From NCBI RefSeq assembly GCF_017876395.1, contig NZ_JAGINX010000001.1, positions 62,001 to 126,000 of the forward strand: DNA of 64,000 nucleotides, written 5' to 3'. A program made the translations under genes and the position numbers. Shown here one piece after another: positions 43,036 through 52,370 of the stretch. The notes under the pieces are model-generated. The model did not search any database, was not told the origin of the DNA, and worked only from the letters and a program-made list of their open reading frames with translations. Source of the DNA: Nesterenkonia lacusekhoensis. Its GTDB lineage: Bacteria > Actinomycetota > Actinomycetes > Actinomycetales > Micrococcaceae. Numbering within the stretch: position 1 is the first letter of the stretch; each line of letters begins with the position of its first letter.

Positions 43036-43827
43036 TCAGCCGCGCAGCATCTCTGCCAGGTCGTGGGCGGCGCCTTCGTGCCCGTGGTCCTCCCAGAGGT
43101 CCTCATCCATGGAGCTCAGTCGCATCTGGAAGATCGCCTGGGCCTCCTCGTCGTAGAAGATGGCCTGCAGCTCCCCGCCGGCGTTCTCGTTGGTGGGGAA
43201 GGACCGCTGGGTCACATGGATCTCGGCGCCGTCGATCTCCACCGTCCGCACATCGTTCTCCTGGGCCGGGAGGTTCTGGTCCAGGAAGTCCTCCACCGTC
43301 TCTTCGAGGAGGTCCGTGTCCTGGGCGACCATCAGCTGCACAGAGGGGGTGCCCCAGCTCTCGTCCGCGTCGCGGGACTCGTCGCTGGCCCGCAGATCGC
43401 AGAGGTAGCGATAGTTCTCATCGCTGCGTGGCTCATTGCCGTAGTGGACGCTCGGGTTTCCATAGGGGCCGAAGCCGGAGGGGCCGGACACGGTCTGATC
43501 CTCGAAGAGCAACGGCATCTCGTCGAAGAGCATGCACTCATCGTCGAAGTTCAGCATCGGGTTGGTCATCTCGAAGCCCTCTGAATCCGGATACTCCTGG
43601 GCGGTCATATCCAGCCAGTGCTGCGGAATCCGGACCTCGCCGCTGTGTCCCCCATCCGAGCTCGACCCCGAGGCCTCGCCTGAGTTCGGTCCCGAGCTCT
43701 GCTCGGCTCCGGCTTCTGTCCCTGCTCCCTCCTCTGCCTCGGGGGTGCCCAGCGTGGCGCAGGAGGTGGTCAGCAGGACCAGGAGGCCTGCAGGGACAGC
43801 ACGGCGGAGAGTGATGATCGCATCCAT
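43036..43827 (-). CDS. Lipoprotein of unknown function
   Basis: 263 residues from ATG at 43827. Signal peptide MDAIITLRRAVPAGLLVLLTTSC with lipobox Cys, then a Glu/Ser/Gly-rich linker and a soluble acidic domain with two cysteines (DDECMLFDE, YRYLCDLRA). General size and linker resemble the island lipoprotein at 38260, but I see no sequence match. The frame continues to 44139, antisense to the peptidase gene. A short AT-rich stretch upstream (43830-43865) likely holds the promoter. Confidence 0.72.
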   Translation of the reverse strand: MDAIITLRRAVPAGLLVLLTTSCATLGTPEAEEGAGTEAGAEQSSGPNSGEASGSSSDGGHSGEVRIPQHWLDMTAQEYPDSEGFEMTNPMLNFDDECMLFDEMPLLFEDQTVSGPSGFGPYGNPSVHYGNEPRSDENYRYLCDLRASDESRDADESWGTPSVQLMVAQDTDLLEETVEDFLDQNLPAQENDVRTVEIDGAEIHVTQRSFPTNENAGGELQAIFYDEEAQAIFQMRLSSMDEDLWEDHGHEGAAHDLAEMLRG

Positions 43828-43883
43828 GGGTATAACTATTGCAAAGTAAATTGCATGTGTAAAGACACGAGCGGGCCCCGCTT

Positions 43884-43925
43884 GCTCGCCCCGGCCGGCT
43901 CGCCCCAGCAGGCTCGCCCCGGCCT
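43884..43925. repeat. 14-bp tandem repeat, three copies
   Basis: GCTCGCCCCGGCCG, GCTCGCCCCAGCAG and GCTCGCCCCGGCCT in a row between the lipoprotein gene and the oligopeptidase stop. Probably slippage. Confidence 0.75.
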
Positions 43926-43973
43926 CTTCGCGCGGCCATGCCCGTCCCGGCCTCCTTGCCCGTCTCAATCGGC

Positions 43974-46256
43974 TCAGCTGCTGCGGACCCCCAGGTGATG
44001 GCTCAGGAAGGCGAAGATCCAGGCCGTCTCCTTCCACGCCTCGTAGCGTCCCGACGCGCCGCCGTGACCGCCGTCCATCTCGATCTTGAGCACCACCGGA
44101 GCCTCGCCCTGCTCGTGCTCGCGCAGCACCTGCACCCACTTGGCCGGCTCCACATAGAGCACCCGGGTGTCATGCAGCGAGGTCACTGCAGCCACCGGCG
44201 GATACTCCACGTCCCGGACGTTCTCATAGGGGGAGTAGGACTTCATGTACCGGTAGACCTCGGGGTCGGTGATGGGGTTGCCCCACTCCTCCCACTCCAG
44301 GGCCGAGAGCGGCAGCTCCGGGTCCAGGATGGAGGTCAGGTTGTCCACGAACGGCACATCGGCGACCACGGCTGCGTACTTCTCCGGGGCCATGTTAAGG
44401 ATGGCACCCATCAGCAGGCCGCCGGCGGATCCGCCGTAGGCCGCGGTCCGGTCCGGATCCGCCCACCCGGTCTCCACCAGCAGATCGGTGGCGGTGAGGA
44501 AGTCGGTGAAGGTGTTCACCTTCTTCAGCTTCTTGCCGTCCTCGTACCAGCGGCGTCCCAGCTCGCCGCCGCCGCGCACATGGGCCACGGCGAAGACGAT
44601 GCCCCGGTCCAGCAGCGAGAGCCGGGAGACCGAGAAGTAGGGGTCCATGCTGATCTCATAGGAGCCGTAGCCGAAGACCACAGTGGGGTGCCCGCCCTCG
44701 GCAGGTGAGACATCGCGGTGGTGCAGCACGGTGACGGGCACCTGCACCTCGGTCCCGTCCTCCGCGGTCTCCCCGGTGGGTGCCCACAGGCGGGTGGAGC
44801 GGTAGGCAGAGAGGTCGACGTCGTTGACCGGGGTCTGGCGCCGCAGCACCGGCTCCGAGGTGCCGGAGCCTGCATCATGCGGGATGTCATAGATCCGCGG
44901 CGGGGTCACCCAGGAGGTGTAGAGCACGCGGAAGATCGGAGCCTCGTACTGGGCTGAGACGATGGCGCAGGTGTAGGCCTCTTCCCTGACGTCAGGGGTC
45001 CTCTCGAAGGCCGGGCCGGGAAGCGACGACGCCGGCACGGGATCTCTGCCGGCACGTACGGCTCGCAGCGCCTCCAGAGAGAGCAGGTAGACCGACTCCA
45101 CGGTGTCCCGCCGGGCGCTGACCAGCACCTGCGAGGAGGTGACGGCCACACCTTCGAACTTCACCGTCTCCTCATGCGGGATCACTTCGGTTCCCAGGTC
45201 CACCGGCTCGGCGGAAGGGCGGCCCGGTGACTGCGCGAGCAGCGCCTCCTGGGTGGTCACCGACAGCGCGTTGTTGGGCCCGGACTGGTTGTGGGTGATC
45301 AGCAGCAGGCGCTCGCCGTCGCCGTCGTCGGAGGTTCCGGCGTCGAGCTCGATGGGATCCACCGTGTGCAGCAGACGCTGCTCAGCGCCGATGAGCAGCT
45401 GGGGCTCTGCCTCAGGGTCGGTGACATCCAGGATCCGGGTCTCGTTGTACTCGGAGTTCCCGGAGAGGATCAGCAGCTGCTTCTTGTCCGCGGAGAGCTC
45501 GACGCCGGTCCAGAGTTCGCTGTCGGTGATCTCCAGCAGGAGTCGGTCCTGCTCGGCAGGGGTCCCGAGGGTGTGCATGTACAGCCGGTAGGGCCGCCAG
45601 GTGGAGTCGGCCACCATGTAGTAGGCGCGCTCGCCGGAGGGCTCCATGATCGGGCCGCCGTGGACGTTCTCCACCGACTCCGGCAGGTTCTCTCCGGTGC
45701 TCAGGTCCCGGAAGCGCAGCGTGTGATGCTCATCGCCGGTGGTGTCCTCGCAGTAGGCCAGCAGGCGCCCTGAGTCGGCCCGGGCCATCCCGCCCAGCTG
45801 GTAGAAGGCGTGCGGCTGAGCCTCGGCGTTGGTGTCGAAGTAGGTGACCTCGCCCTCCAGCGGCACGCCGGGCCGGATCTCCGGCGGAGTCCAGGCCGCA
45901 GGGTCCTTCGCATCGCCCTCGGCCGGGACTCGGCAGTAGATGGGGTGCTGTTCGCCCTCGATGGTGCGGGTGAAGTACCACCAGTCGCCTCGGCGCGAGG
46001 GTACGGAGAGGTCCGTCTCCACGGTGCGGTGCTTGATCTCGCTGAAGATCGCGTCTCGCAGCGGCTGCTGATCGGCGGTGACAGCCTCGGTGTAGGCGTT
46101 CTCCGCATGCAGGTGGTCCAGGACCTCCTGTGAGTCCTTCTGTCGCAGCCACTCGTAGCGATCGACGACGGTGTCCCCGTGATGCGTGCGCTGAACGGGG
46201 ACCTGCTTGGCCTGCGGGGGAGTGGGGGCGGAGCTCTGGACGGTCATAGGACTCAT
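43974..46256 (-). CDS. ptrB: Oligopeptidase B (prolyl oligopeptidase family, S9A)
   Basis: Cytoplasmic serine peptidase cleaving short peptides after basic residues. 760 residues. N-terminal seven-bladed propeller (about 70-410) and C-terminal alpha/beta hydrolase. Catalytic Ser in AAYGGSAGGLLMGAILN, Asp in the VTSLHDTRVLYVEPAKWV block and His in MDGGHGGASGRYEAWKE. VRGGGELGRRWYEDGKKLKK is typical of OpdB. ATG at 46256 is used; ATG at 46247 is close by. Confidence 0.94.
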   Translation of the reverse strand: MSPMTVQSSAPTPPQAKQVPVQRTHHGDTVVDRYEWLRQKDSQEVLDHLHAENAYTEAVTADQQPLRDAIFSEIKHRTVETDLSVPSRRGDWWYFTRTIEGEQHPIYCRVPAEGDAKDPAAWTPPEIRPGVPLEGEVTYFDTNAEAQPHAFYQLGGMARADSGRLLAYCEDTTGDEHHTLRFRDLSTGENLPESVENVHGGPIMEPSGERAYYMVADSTWRPYRLYMHTLGTPAEQDRLLLEITDSELWTGVELSADKKQLLILSGNSEYNETRILDVTDPEAEPQLLIGAEQRLLHTVDPIELDAGTSDDGDGERLLLITHNQSGPNNALSVTTQEALLAQSPGRPSAEPVDLGTEVIPHEETVKFEGVAVTSSQVLVSARRDTVESVYLLSLEALRAVRAGRDPVPASSLPGPAFERTPDVREEAYTCAIVSAQYEAPIFRVLYTSWVTPPRIYDIPHDAGSGTSEPVLRRQTPVNDVDLSAYRSTRLWAPTGETAEDGTEVQVPVTVLHHRDVSPAEGGHPTVVFGYGSYEISMDPYFSVSRLSLLDRGIVFAVAHVRGGGELGRRWYEDGKKLKKVNTFTDFLTATDLLVETGWADPDRTAAYGGSAGGLLMGAILNMAPEKYAAVVADVPFVDNLTSILDPELPLSALEWEEWGNPITDPEVYRYMKSYSPYENVRDVEYPPVAAVTSLHDTRVLYVEPAKWVQVLREHEQGEAPVVLKIEMDGGHGGASGRYEAWKETAWIFAFLSHHLGVRSS

Positions 46257-46398
46257 TCAATCAGAGACCGGGGACACCCTTTCTGGCGGGGCCCTGCGCA
46301 CATCCTTCTGTGGCTGATGCCACAGTTCGGATACATTGATCAGGCAAATTTAAGGTTACGCACAGGTAGACAGGGGCGTACCGTCCTCAGGAGGTCCG

Positions 46399-46629
46399 AT
46401 GGCAAAGACGCCGTTCTCCCGCGCCATGGGTGCTGCCGGAAGCCGCACCCGGTTCCCCGTCCTCAAAGCGGTCACTCTGATGGCCGGGGCCGCCGCAGTG
46501 CTCTTCGTAGCGGACACCCTGCTGCGCGATCTCCGCGAGGACGAGGATGAAGATGCCCCGGCAGCAGAGCGCGAAGGCTCATCCACCGAACGTTCTGACG
46601 AGGATGAGGACGACGCGGACCTCGACTGA
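46399..46629 (+). CDS. Small single-helix membrane protein, acidic tail
   Basis: 76 residues. AGGAGG 6 bases before the ATG strongly supports translation. Basic N-terminus, one hydrophobic helix (about 22-41: VLKAVTLMAGAAAVLFVADT), then a highly acidic tail (RDLREDEDEDAPAAER, DEDEDDADLD). No family recognised. Confidence 0.7.
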   Translation: MAKTPFSRAMGAAGSRTRFPVLKAVTLMAGAAAVLFVADTLLRDLREDEDEDAPAAEREGSSTERSDEDEDDADLD

Positions 46630-46688
46630 CGGGCCGGCGTCGACTGACCGCCGGTGATCACTCGCCGACGGTGCTCATCTGAGAGCGT

Positions 46689-47387
46689 TCACTCCCCGGC
46701 GCGGACCAGCCCTGACTCGTAGGCGGCGACCACGATCTGGGTGCGATCACGCAGATCCAGCTTCCCGAGGATCCGCGAGACGTGGGTCTTGACCGTCTGC
46801 TCGGCCAGCACCAGCTCTTCAGCGATCTCCGAGTTCGCACGCCCGCGCGCCACCAGCCGCACCACATCGATCTCCCGTTCGGTCAGCCCGTTGAGCAGGG
46901 CGGCATCGGCGGCGGGGGTGGTCGGACGGGCGGCATAGTCGGCGATCAGTGTCCGCGTGATCTTCGGCGAGAGCAGCGCCTCTCCGGAGGCCACCACACG
47001 CACCGCGTGGACCAGCTCCTCCGGCGCCGCATCCTTGAGCAGGAAGCCGCTGGCTCCTGCCCGCAGCGCGGCGAAGACGTACTCATCGGCGTCGAAGGTG
47101 GTCAGCATGAGAATTCTGGGAGGCTGACCAGGCATACTGAGGACTGCACGGGTGGCATCGAGACCGTTGACCTTCGGCATGCGGATATCCATCAGCACCA
47201 CGTCCGGCCGGGTCTGGCGCACCACATCGGTGACCCCCGCGCCGTCGTCCGCGGTGCCGACCACGTCGATGCCGTCCTGTGCGTCCAACAGCGCGGCGAA
47301 GCCGGCGCGGATCATCGACTGATCGTCGACGATCAGCACACGCACTGCGGCAGCGGCGGCAGAGGAGGAGACATCGGTGGCAGACAC
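46689..47387 (-). CDS. NarL/LuxR-family response regulator
   Basis: 232 residues. Receiver domain (about 16-135) with acidic pair VDDQ, phospho-acceptor Asp in VVLMDIRMPKVNG, Thr in MLTTFDADEYV and Lys in GFLLKDAAPEEL. LuxR-type HTH at about 160-225 (GLTEREIDVVRLVARGRANS). Divergent from the histidine kinase at 47424 with only 36 bp between starts, an unusually tight divergent two-component pair. Confidence 0.94.
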   Translation of the reverse strand: MSATDVSSSAAAAAVRVLIVDDQSMIRAGFAALLDAQDGIDVVGTADDGAGVTDVVRQTRPDVVLMDIRMPKVNGLDATRAVLSMPGQPPRILMLTTFDADEYVFAALRAGASGFLLKDAAPEELVHAVRVVASGEALLSPKITRTLIADYAARPTTPAADAALLNGLTEREIDVVRLVARGRANSEIAEELVLAEQTVKTHVSRILGKLDLRDRTQIVVAAYESGLVRAGE

Positions 47388-47423
47388 AGCTCAAAGCTAC
47401 CTCAGCGTGACGGGCCTCTGCGC

Positions 47424-49277
47424 ATGAGGCAGCTCGCACGGCACTACGCCTATGTCCTGCCCGGCCTGCCCATCGCTCTGTTCAGCCTGAGCCTGCTGCT
47501 GAGTCTGACCGCGGCCTCCATCGTCACCTCGGTGATCTGGCTGGGCGCGCTGCTGATGCCCATCACGCTGCTGCTGGCCTCCGGGTTCGCCGAGCTCTCG
47601 CGCAACCGCCTGCGCCTCTGGGGTGCGGCCGTGGAGCCGGTCCGTTATCGGCCCACCGGGCCCGGACCTCTGGGGCTGCTGCGGGTGCTGCTGGACCCGC
47701 GGCGCTGGCTGGACCTGGTCTTCGAGACCCTCATCTCCTTCCCGCTGCGTCTGGTCACCTTCCTGGTCACCGTGGTCTGGACTGTGGGAGCGGCCGCCGG
47801 GCTGACCTACTTCTTCTGGTCCCTGTTCCTCCCTGAGGAGCGCAGCGTGATCCGACTGCTGCATCTGGCCGGACCCGATCTGGTCCCACAGAGCCCCGCC
47901 GCCCAGTACCTCATCGACGCCGGCGCCTACTTCCTGCTGGGCGCCGTGCTGGCGCTGAGCCTGCCGACCGTGCTGCGCGCGGCGGCCGGACTCGACGGCC
48001 TGCTGACCACTGCTCTGCTGGGCGACGGCGGCCGCGGTGAGCTCTTCGGCCATCGGCTCACCCGCCCGGGCACCTCCGGGACCCCAGGGTCCGACGCCGA
48101 GAGCGAGGCGTCCACCGCCTCCTTCAGCGCACGCGCCTGGGCCTGGATCGGCAGCGTCTTCGCCGCCGTCGTGCTGTTGGCCGTGGCCTGGCCGCTGACC
48201 GCAGCGCTGTACTCGGTGCCGGTGGCCCTGGCCATGGTGCTGGTGCTCGCACACAGCGCCGCGGTCGTGCTCACGCTGCGCTGGGTGTGGCCGGGCCTCG
48301 CCCTGTCCGTGGGCGCCTCCGCAGGGATCATGCTGATGACGGCCGATTCGGGGGTCGCGGTGTGGCCCTGGCCGGTGACGGCGCTGATCACCCAGTGTGC
48401 GGTCCTGGCCGTGGCCGCGCTGACCCGGCCTTGGTACTGCGCGGCCTCAGGCTGGTGCGCCGGAGCTCTGCTGACGCTGGCGGCACTGCTGCTCAGCCTG
48501 CCGGAGATGCCCGACGGCGCCCTGGCCACCGGCATCGTGACCGCTTCGGTGAGCGCCGCTGTGGTCATCGTCGGGACGCTGGCACGCATGTGGATCCTCA
48601 ACGCCGGACGGCTGGAGGCTGCCGAACGCACCAGCGCCGAGCAGGACCGGCGCCGCAAGGAGCTGGAGGAGCGCAACAGGATCGCTCGGGAGCTTCACGA
48701 TGTGGTCGCCCATTCGATGTCGGTGATCAGCGTGCAGGCCGCCACGGCCCGGTACCGCAACCCCGGGATCGACGCGGCCGCCCAGCGGGAGTTCGAGGAG
48801 ATCGCCGTCTCCTCCCGGGAGGCGCTGAGCGAGATGCGCATGCTGCTCTCGGTGCTGCGCGCGGAGGACGATGCGCCCACCGCCCCCGAGCCGGGGCTGG
48901 TCCAGATCGATTCGTTGGTGGAGTCCACCCGGGCCTCCGGAACAGCCATCCGCTACACCGGGCTGCGAGAGCCCGTTCCTACGGTCAACCCGGCCGCGGG
49001 TCTGGCGGCCTACCGGGCGGTCCAGGAGGCGCTGAGCAATGCGCTGCGTCATGCGTCCGGAGCCGCGGTGGATGTGGAGGTGGAGCTCGAGGGGCCGCAC
49101 CGTCTGCGCGTCGAGGTGATCAATGAGGCTCCGCCGCGCCCGCCCAAAGAGCCGGCCCCGGGTGCCGGGCTGGGGCTCTCCGGGATCCGGGAGCGCATCG
49201 GCGCAGTGGGCGGAACGGTGGAGCTGGGCCCGACGCCGCAGGGCGGCTTCGCCATGCGCGCCACGCTGCCGCTGTAG
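47424..49277 (+). CDS. Sensor histidine kinase (HisKA_3 type)
   Basis: 617 residues. N-terminal 'putative sensor' membrane region (about 1-190; RRWLDLVFETLISFPLRLVT) and a second set of four to five helices (about 235-390). Coiled linker, dimerisation/phosphoacceptor His in RNRIARELHDVVAHSMSVIS and ATPase domain with GAGLGLSGIRERIGAVGG. The long upstream open frame from 46782 is antisense to the response regulator; ATG at 47424 is the start. Cognate partner of the regulator at 46689. Confidence 0.93.
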   Translation: MRQLARHYAYVLPGLPIALFSLSLLLSLTAASIVTSVIWLGALLMPITLLLASGFAELSRNRLRLWGAAVEPVRYRPTGPGPLGLLRVLLDPRRWLDLVFETLISFPLRLVTFLVTVVWTVGAAAGLTYFFWSLFLPEERSVIRLLHLAGPDLVPQSPAAQYLIDAGAYFLLGAVLALSLPTVLRAAAGLDGLLTTALLGDGGRGELFGHRLTRPGTSGTPGSDAESEASTASFSARAWAWIGSVFAAVVLLAVAWPLTAALYSVPVALAMVLVLAHSAAVVLTLRWVWPGLALSVGASAGIMLMTADSGVAVWPWPVTALITQCAVLAVAALTRPWYCAASGWCAGALLTLAALLLSLPEMPDGALATGIVTASVSAAVVIVGTLARMWILNAGRLEAAERTSAEQDRRRKELEERNRIARELHDVVAHSMSVISVQAATARYRNPGIDAAAQREFEEIAVSSREALSEMRMLLSVLRAEDDAPTAPEPGLVQIDSLVESTRASGTAIRYTGLREPVPTVNPAAGLAAYRAVQEALSNALRHASGAAVDVEVELEGPHRLRVEVINEAPPRPPKEPAPGAGLGLSGIRERIGAVGGTVELGPTPQGGFAMRATLPL

Positions 49278-49302
49278 GCGCGCCCCGCTTCGACCGACGG
49301 CG

Positions 49303-49368
49303 CCCATCGATTGGCACGTTTGGGTGGGGTCCGCGGCGTTCTGGCGACTCAGACGTGCCAATCGACGG
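49303..49368. repeat. Interspersed palindromic repeat, copy B
   Basis: Inverted arms TCGATTGGCACGT... and ...ACGTGCCAATCGA. Its reverse complement matches the element at 33786-33849 at 54 of 62 aligned positions. It starts 26 bp after the kinase stop codon. Confidence 0.8.
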
Positions 49369-49380
49369 AGAATCGTGCCC

Positions 49381-49404
49381 CACCCCCTACCGCAGTAGGG
49401 GGTG
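49381..49404. terminator. Perfect 10-bp hairpin upstream of the desaturase gene
   Basis: CACCCCCTAC-CGCA-GTAGGGGGTG. Ends 55 bp before the desaturase ATG. It may terminate the kinase transcript, or lie in the desaturase leader as a regulatory stem. Confidence 0.55.
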
Positions 49405-49459
49405 AAGTTGGCTCCGCCGGGTGACGCGGCCGGCGTCGTCGGCTCTTTACTGTGAGGCA

Positions 49460-50572
49460 ATGACGATCACTTCCCCCACCGGCATGCCCGCCGGGAGCAC
49501 CGCAGAGAGCGCCCAGCCCGCGGGCTCGGCGCGTGCGCAGCAGGTCAACGACTTCTTCGAACTCAACCGGAGGGTCAAGGAGGCCGGGCTGCTGGAGCGC
49601 GGCGCGAAGAGCTACATCCCCCGGGCCATCGTGCTGATCGTCGCCTTCGCCGGCGCCGGCACCCTGCTGGCCCTGCTGGGCAGCAGCCCGTGGCAGCTGC
49701 TGGTGGCCGCGCTCTTCGGCATCCTGTTCACCCAGGCCGCGTTCCTCTCCCACGACGCCGCCCACCAGCAGGTCTTCGCGAACGGCCGGCGCAACGAGTG
49801 GCTGGCTCGGGCGGTCGGCAACGGAGTGGTCGGGCTGTCCTATGCCTGGTGGGTCAAGAAGCATGGGCGCCACCACGCCAACCCGAACACCATCGGCAAG
49901 GACGGGGACATCGATCCGGGCATCGTGGCCTTCGTCCCGGAGGACGCCCAGCAGCGCACCGGACTGGCCGGCTGGTTCGTCCAGCGCCAGGGCTGGATGC
50001 TCTTCCCGCTGCTGCTCTTCTTCGGTGTGAGCCTGCACGTCCACGCGGTGGACGCGGTGGCCCGTGCGGAGAAGGTCAAGCAGCGCAGGGCCGAGGCAGT
50101 GCTGCTGGCCGTGCGTCTGATCGGCTTCCCGGCCCTGGTCTTCTGGGCCGCCGGGCTCTGGATGGGCCTGGGATTCCTGGCCGTGCAGCTGGCCGTCTTC
50201 GGGGTCTACATGGGGGCGAGCTTCGCGCCCAACCACAAGGGCATGCCGATCATCCCCAAGGACGCCAAGGTCGACTTCCTGCAGCGACAGGTGCTGACCT
50301 CGCGGAACATCCGTGGCGGCCGCCTCATCGACTGGGGCATGGGCGGACTGAACTTCCAGGTGGAGCACCACATCTTCCCCCGGATGCCCAGCCCCAACCT
50401 GCACAAGGTCAAGCCGATCGTCGAGGAGTTCTGCGCCGAGCGTGAGATCCCCTACACCGAGACCGGTCTGGTCGAGTCCTATGTGATCGTCACCCGGTAT
50501 CTGAACCGCGTGGGCCTGGGCTACTCGGACCCGATGGACTGCCCGGTCCTGGCCCAGTACCGGCCCCGCTGA
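49460..50572 (+). CDS. Membrane fatty acid desaturase
   Basis: Di-iron membrane desaturase introducing a double bond into acyl chains. 370 residues. The three histidine boxes are present: HDAAHQ, HGRHH and VEHHIFPRM. About four membrane helices. Related to actinobacterial acyl-CoA/linoleoyl desaturases of the DesA3/Des6 kind. The frame begins at 49421; ATG at 49460 (MTITSPTGMPAG) follows GTGAGGC and is preferred. Follows a two-component system that could sense membrane state, as in DesKR pairs; that link is an inference. Confidence 0.9.
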   Translation: MTITSPTGMPAGSTAESAQPAGSARAQQVNDFFELNRRVKEAGLLERGAKSYIPRAIVLIVAFAGAGTLLALLGSSPWQLLVAALFGILFTQAAFLSHDAAHQQVFANGRRNEWLARAVGNGVVGLSYAWWVKKHGRHHANPNTIGKDGDIDPGIVAFVPEDAQQRTGLAGWFVQRQGWMLFPLLLFFGVSLHVHAVDAVARAEKVKQRRAEAVLLAVRLIGFPALVFWAAGLWMGLGFLAVQLAVFGVYMGASFAPNHKGMPIIPKDAKVDFLQRQVLTSRNIRGGRLIDWGMGGLNFQVEHHIFPRMPSPNLHKVKPIVEEFCAEREIPYTETGLVESYVIVTRYLNRVGLGYSDPMDCPVLAQYRPR

Positions 50573-50615
50573 GCTCTCACCGCCCTCTCACCGGCGCCGC
50601 GTACGCTGAGCTGTT

Positions 50616-51335
50616 GTGAACGCGTTCTTCGATGTGCTGACCGAGCGGTGGTCCACCGCCGCCGAGCCGGACTCCACCAGTGTCCTGATCCTTGCCGGCG
50701 TCGTCGTGGTGGTCATGTCGGTGCACCGGCTCTGGCGGGTGCTGCGCCAAGCATCGACCATCATCCACGAGATGGGCCATGTGCTCATGGCCTGGGTCTC
50801 GGGACGTCGTGTCTCCGGGATCCGGCTGCATTCGGACACCTCTGGGGTGACCGTCTCTGTGGGCAGGCGACAGGGCATCGGCATGCTGCTCACCGCCCTC
50901 GGCGGCTATCCGGCGCCGGGACTGTTGGCTCTGGGCATGGCCGCCCTGCTGGCCGCCGGTCACGCAGGGGCCGCGCTGACCCTCTACCAAGCGGTGGTGC
51001 TGTTGGCGCTGCTGCTCTCCCGCAACCTGGTCGGGATCTTCTCCTGTCTGCTCTCCCTGGGCGCCACCGGCCTGATCTGGTGGCACAACGATCCGCTCAT
51101 CGTGACCTACACCGTGGTGGCCCTGGCGGTCTTCTACGCCGTCGCGGGGGTGCGCGGGACCTTCGACGTCGTCAGGATCCACGCCCGACGCCGCCCCGAA
51201 GCCGCCGGCACCGACGCTTCCCTGGCCGCCCGCTCCTGGCGCGCGCTGCCGCTGCCGCCGTTCATGTGGTTGGGCTTCTTTCTGCTGGTCTCGGCCGGTT
51301 CAGCGGCCGGTGTGGTGTGGATGTTCGCCGGCTGA
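50616..51335 (+). CDS. M50B-type membrane metalloprotease family protein
   Basis: 239 residues, GTG start. Zinc motif HEMGH in ASTIIHEMGHVLMAWVSGR at about residue 50 and LGGYPAPG downstream, as in M50B peptidases. Five to six membrane helices. Second-site NPxDG-type motif is not evident, so proteolysis is not certain. Its 3' end overlaps the convergent PAP2 gene by 36 bp. Confidence 0.85.
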   Translation: MNAFFDVLTERWSTAAEPDSTSVLILAGVVVVVMSVHRLWRVLRQASTIIHEMGHVLMAWVSGRRVSGIRLHSDTSGVTVSVGRRQGIGMLLTALGGYPAPGLLALGMAALLAAGHAGAALTLYQAVVLLALLLSRNLVGIFSCLLSLGATGLIWWHNDPLIVTYTVVALAVFYAVAGVRGTFDVVRIHARRRPEAAGTDASLAARSWRALPLPPFMWLGFFLLVSAGSAAGVVWMFAG

Positions 51336-52346
51336 GGCCGAGGAGAAGCTCAGGATCCCCGCCGCGGCGGGGAAGAATGCCGGAGCTGAGGACAGCGCCG
51401 CACCGGCCAGGAACAGCCACGGCGTGGGGCCCGACGCCGACTGGGGCAGCCGCTCTGAGAAGCTCCCCTCAGCATCCACGATGGGACCCAGCAGGAAGAT
51501 CACGGCCAGGGTGCATCCGGCCAGCCCCAGCGTCAGGCAGAGCCCGGCGCTGCGTCCGCCACGGCGTCGGCCGTCCCGCAGGGGAGGAGCCAGGGCCGCG
51601 GTGAGCCGCTCGGCGGCGGTGGGCTGCCGGCCGGCGTCGGGGTCATCGAACTCGGGACCGTGCCGCCCGGCGTCGGGGTAGGAAGCGACCTCCATGGCCG
51701 CGCTGACCCGGGCCCGGCGCTCGGCCTGCAGCATCAGACATCCGGCCAGCGCCGTCCAGGCGGCGGTGACCAGGTGGGCGGCGATCATGTCGCTGGGCCG
51801 GTGCCAGCCCTCGATGAAGATGTAGCCGCCCCAGCCACCGGCCCAGAGCGCCGCCAACACGGCCCAGAAGGGCCGGCCGCGCGGTGCGGCGACCAGGAAG
51901 ACTGCGGCGGCCGCGCTGGCGGCCATCGTGGTGTGACCGCTGGGCAGCGAGTTCGCCGTCCACTCCGGTGCCAGGTCCACGATCAGGGCGGGTCGCTCGT
52001 TCCACAGCGCTTTGAACAGCTGGGTGGTGAGATTGGCCCCGGCCAGCACGATGGCGGCTGACGCCGCGGCGGTCCGCCGCAGCCGGCGGGGCCGGGAGGC
52101 CAGCAGACCCAGCAGCACGGCCCCGGGCGGGGCCAGGATCCACAGCGCCACCCAGTGGTTCTCTGGGTCCAGCCCCGGCAGCGGATGGCTGGTCCCGTGG
52201 GCGGTGGCCCGCATCATCGTGTCCAGCAGCTGGCCGGAGGCGGTGTGCACCGCCGCCAGGTAGATCAGCCAGGCCGCTCCCACCCACAGCAGAGCCCCGG
52301 CGCTCCACCGCATAAGGTGGGGCGCCGGGGCTCTGGTGGTACGCAT
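51300..52346 (-). CDS. PAP2-family phosphatase, paralog 1
   Basis: 348 residues, type 2 phosphatidic acid phosphatase in the membrane. The three phosphatase motifs are KALWNERP, LPSGHTTM and GWHRPSDMIAAH. Six core helices (about 15-210), a hydrophilic segment, then two more helices. Likely dephosphorylates lipid phosphates such as PA, PGP or undecaprenyl pyrophosphate. Closely similar in architecture to the gene at 54814. Confidence 0.9.
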   Translation of the reverse strand: MRTTRAPAPHLMRWSAGALLWVGAAWLIYLAAVHTASGQLLDTMMRATAHGTSHPLPGLDPENHWVALWILAPPGAVLLGLLASRPRRLRRTAAASAAIVLAGANLTTQLFKALWNERPALIVDLAPEWTANSLPSGHTTMAASAAAAVFLVAAPRGRPFWAVLAALWAGGWGGYIFIEGWHRPSDMIAAHLVTAAWTALAGCLMLQAERRARVSAAMEVASYPDAGRHGPEFDDPDAGRQPTAAERLTAALAPPLRDGRRRGGRSAGLCLTLGLAGCTLAVIFLLGPIVDAEGSFSERLPQSASGPTPWLFLAGAALSSAPAFFPAAAGILSFSSASAGEHPHHTGR

Positions 52347-52370
52347 GGGATCTATGATCCCAGCTGTGTC

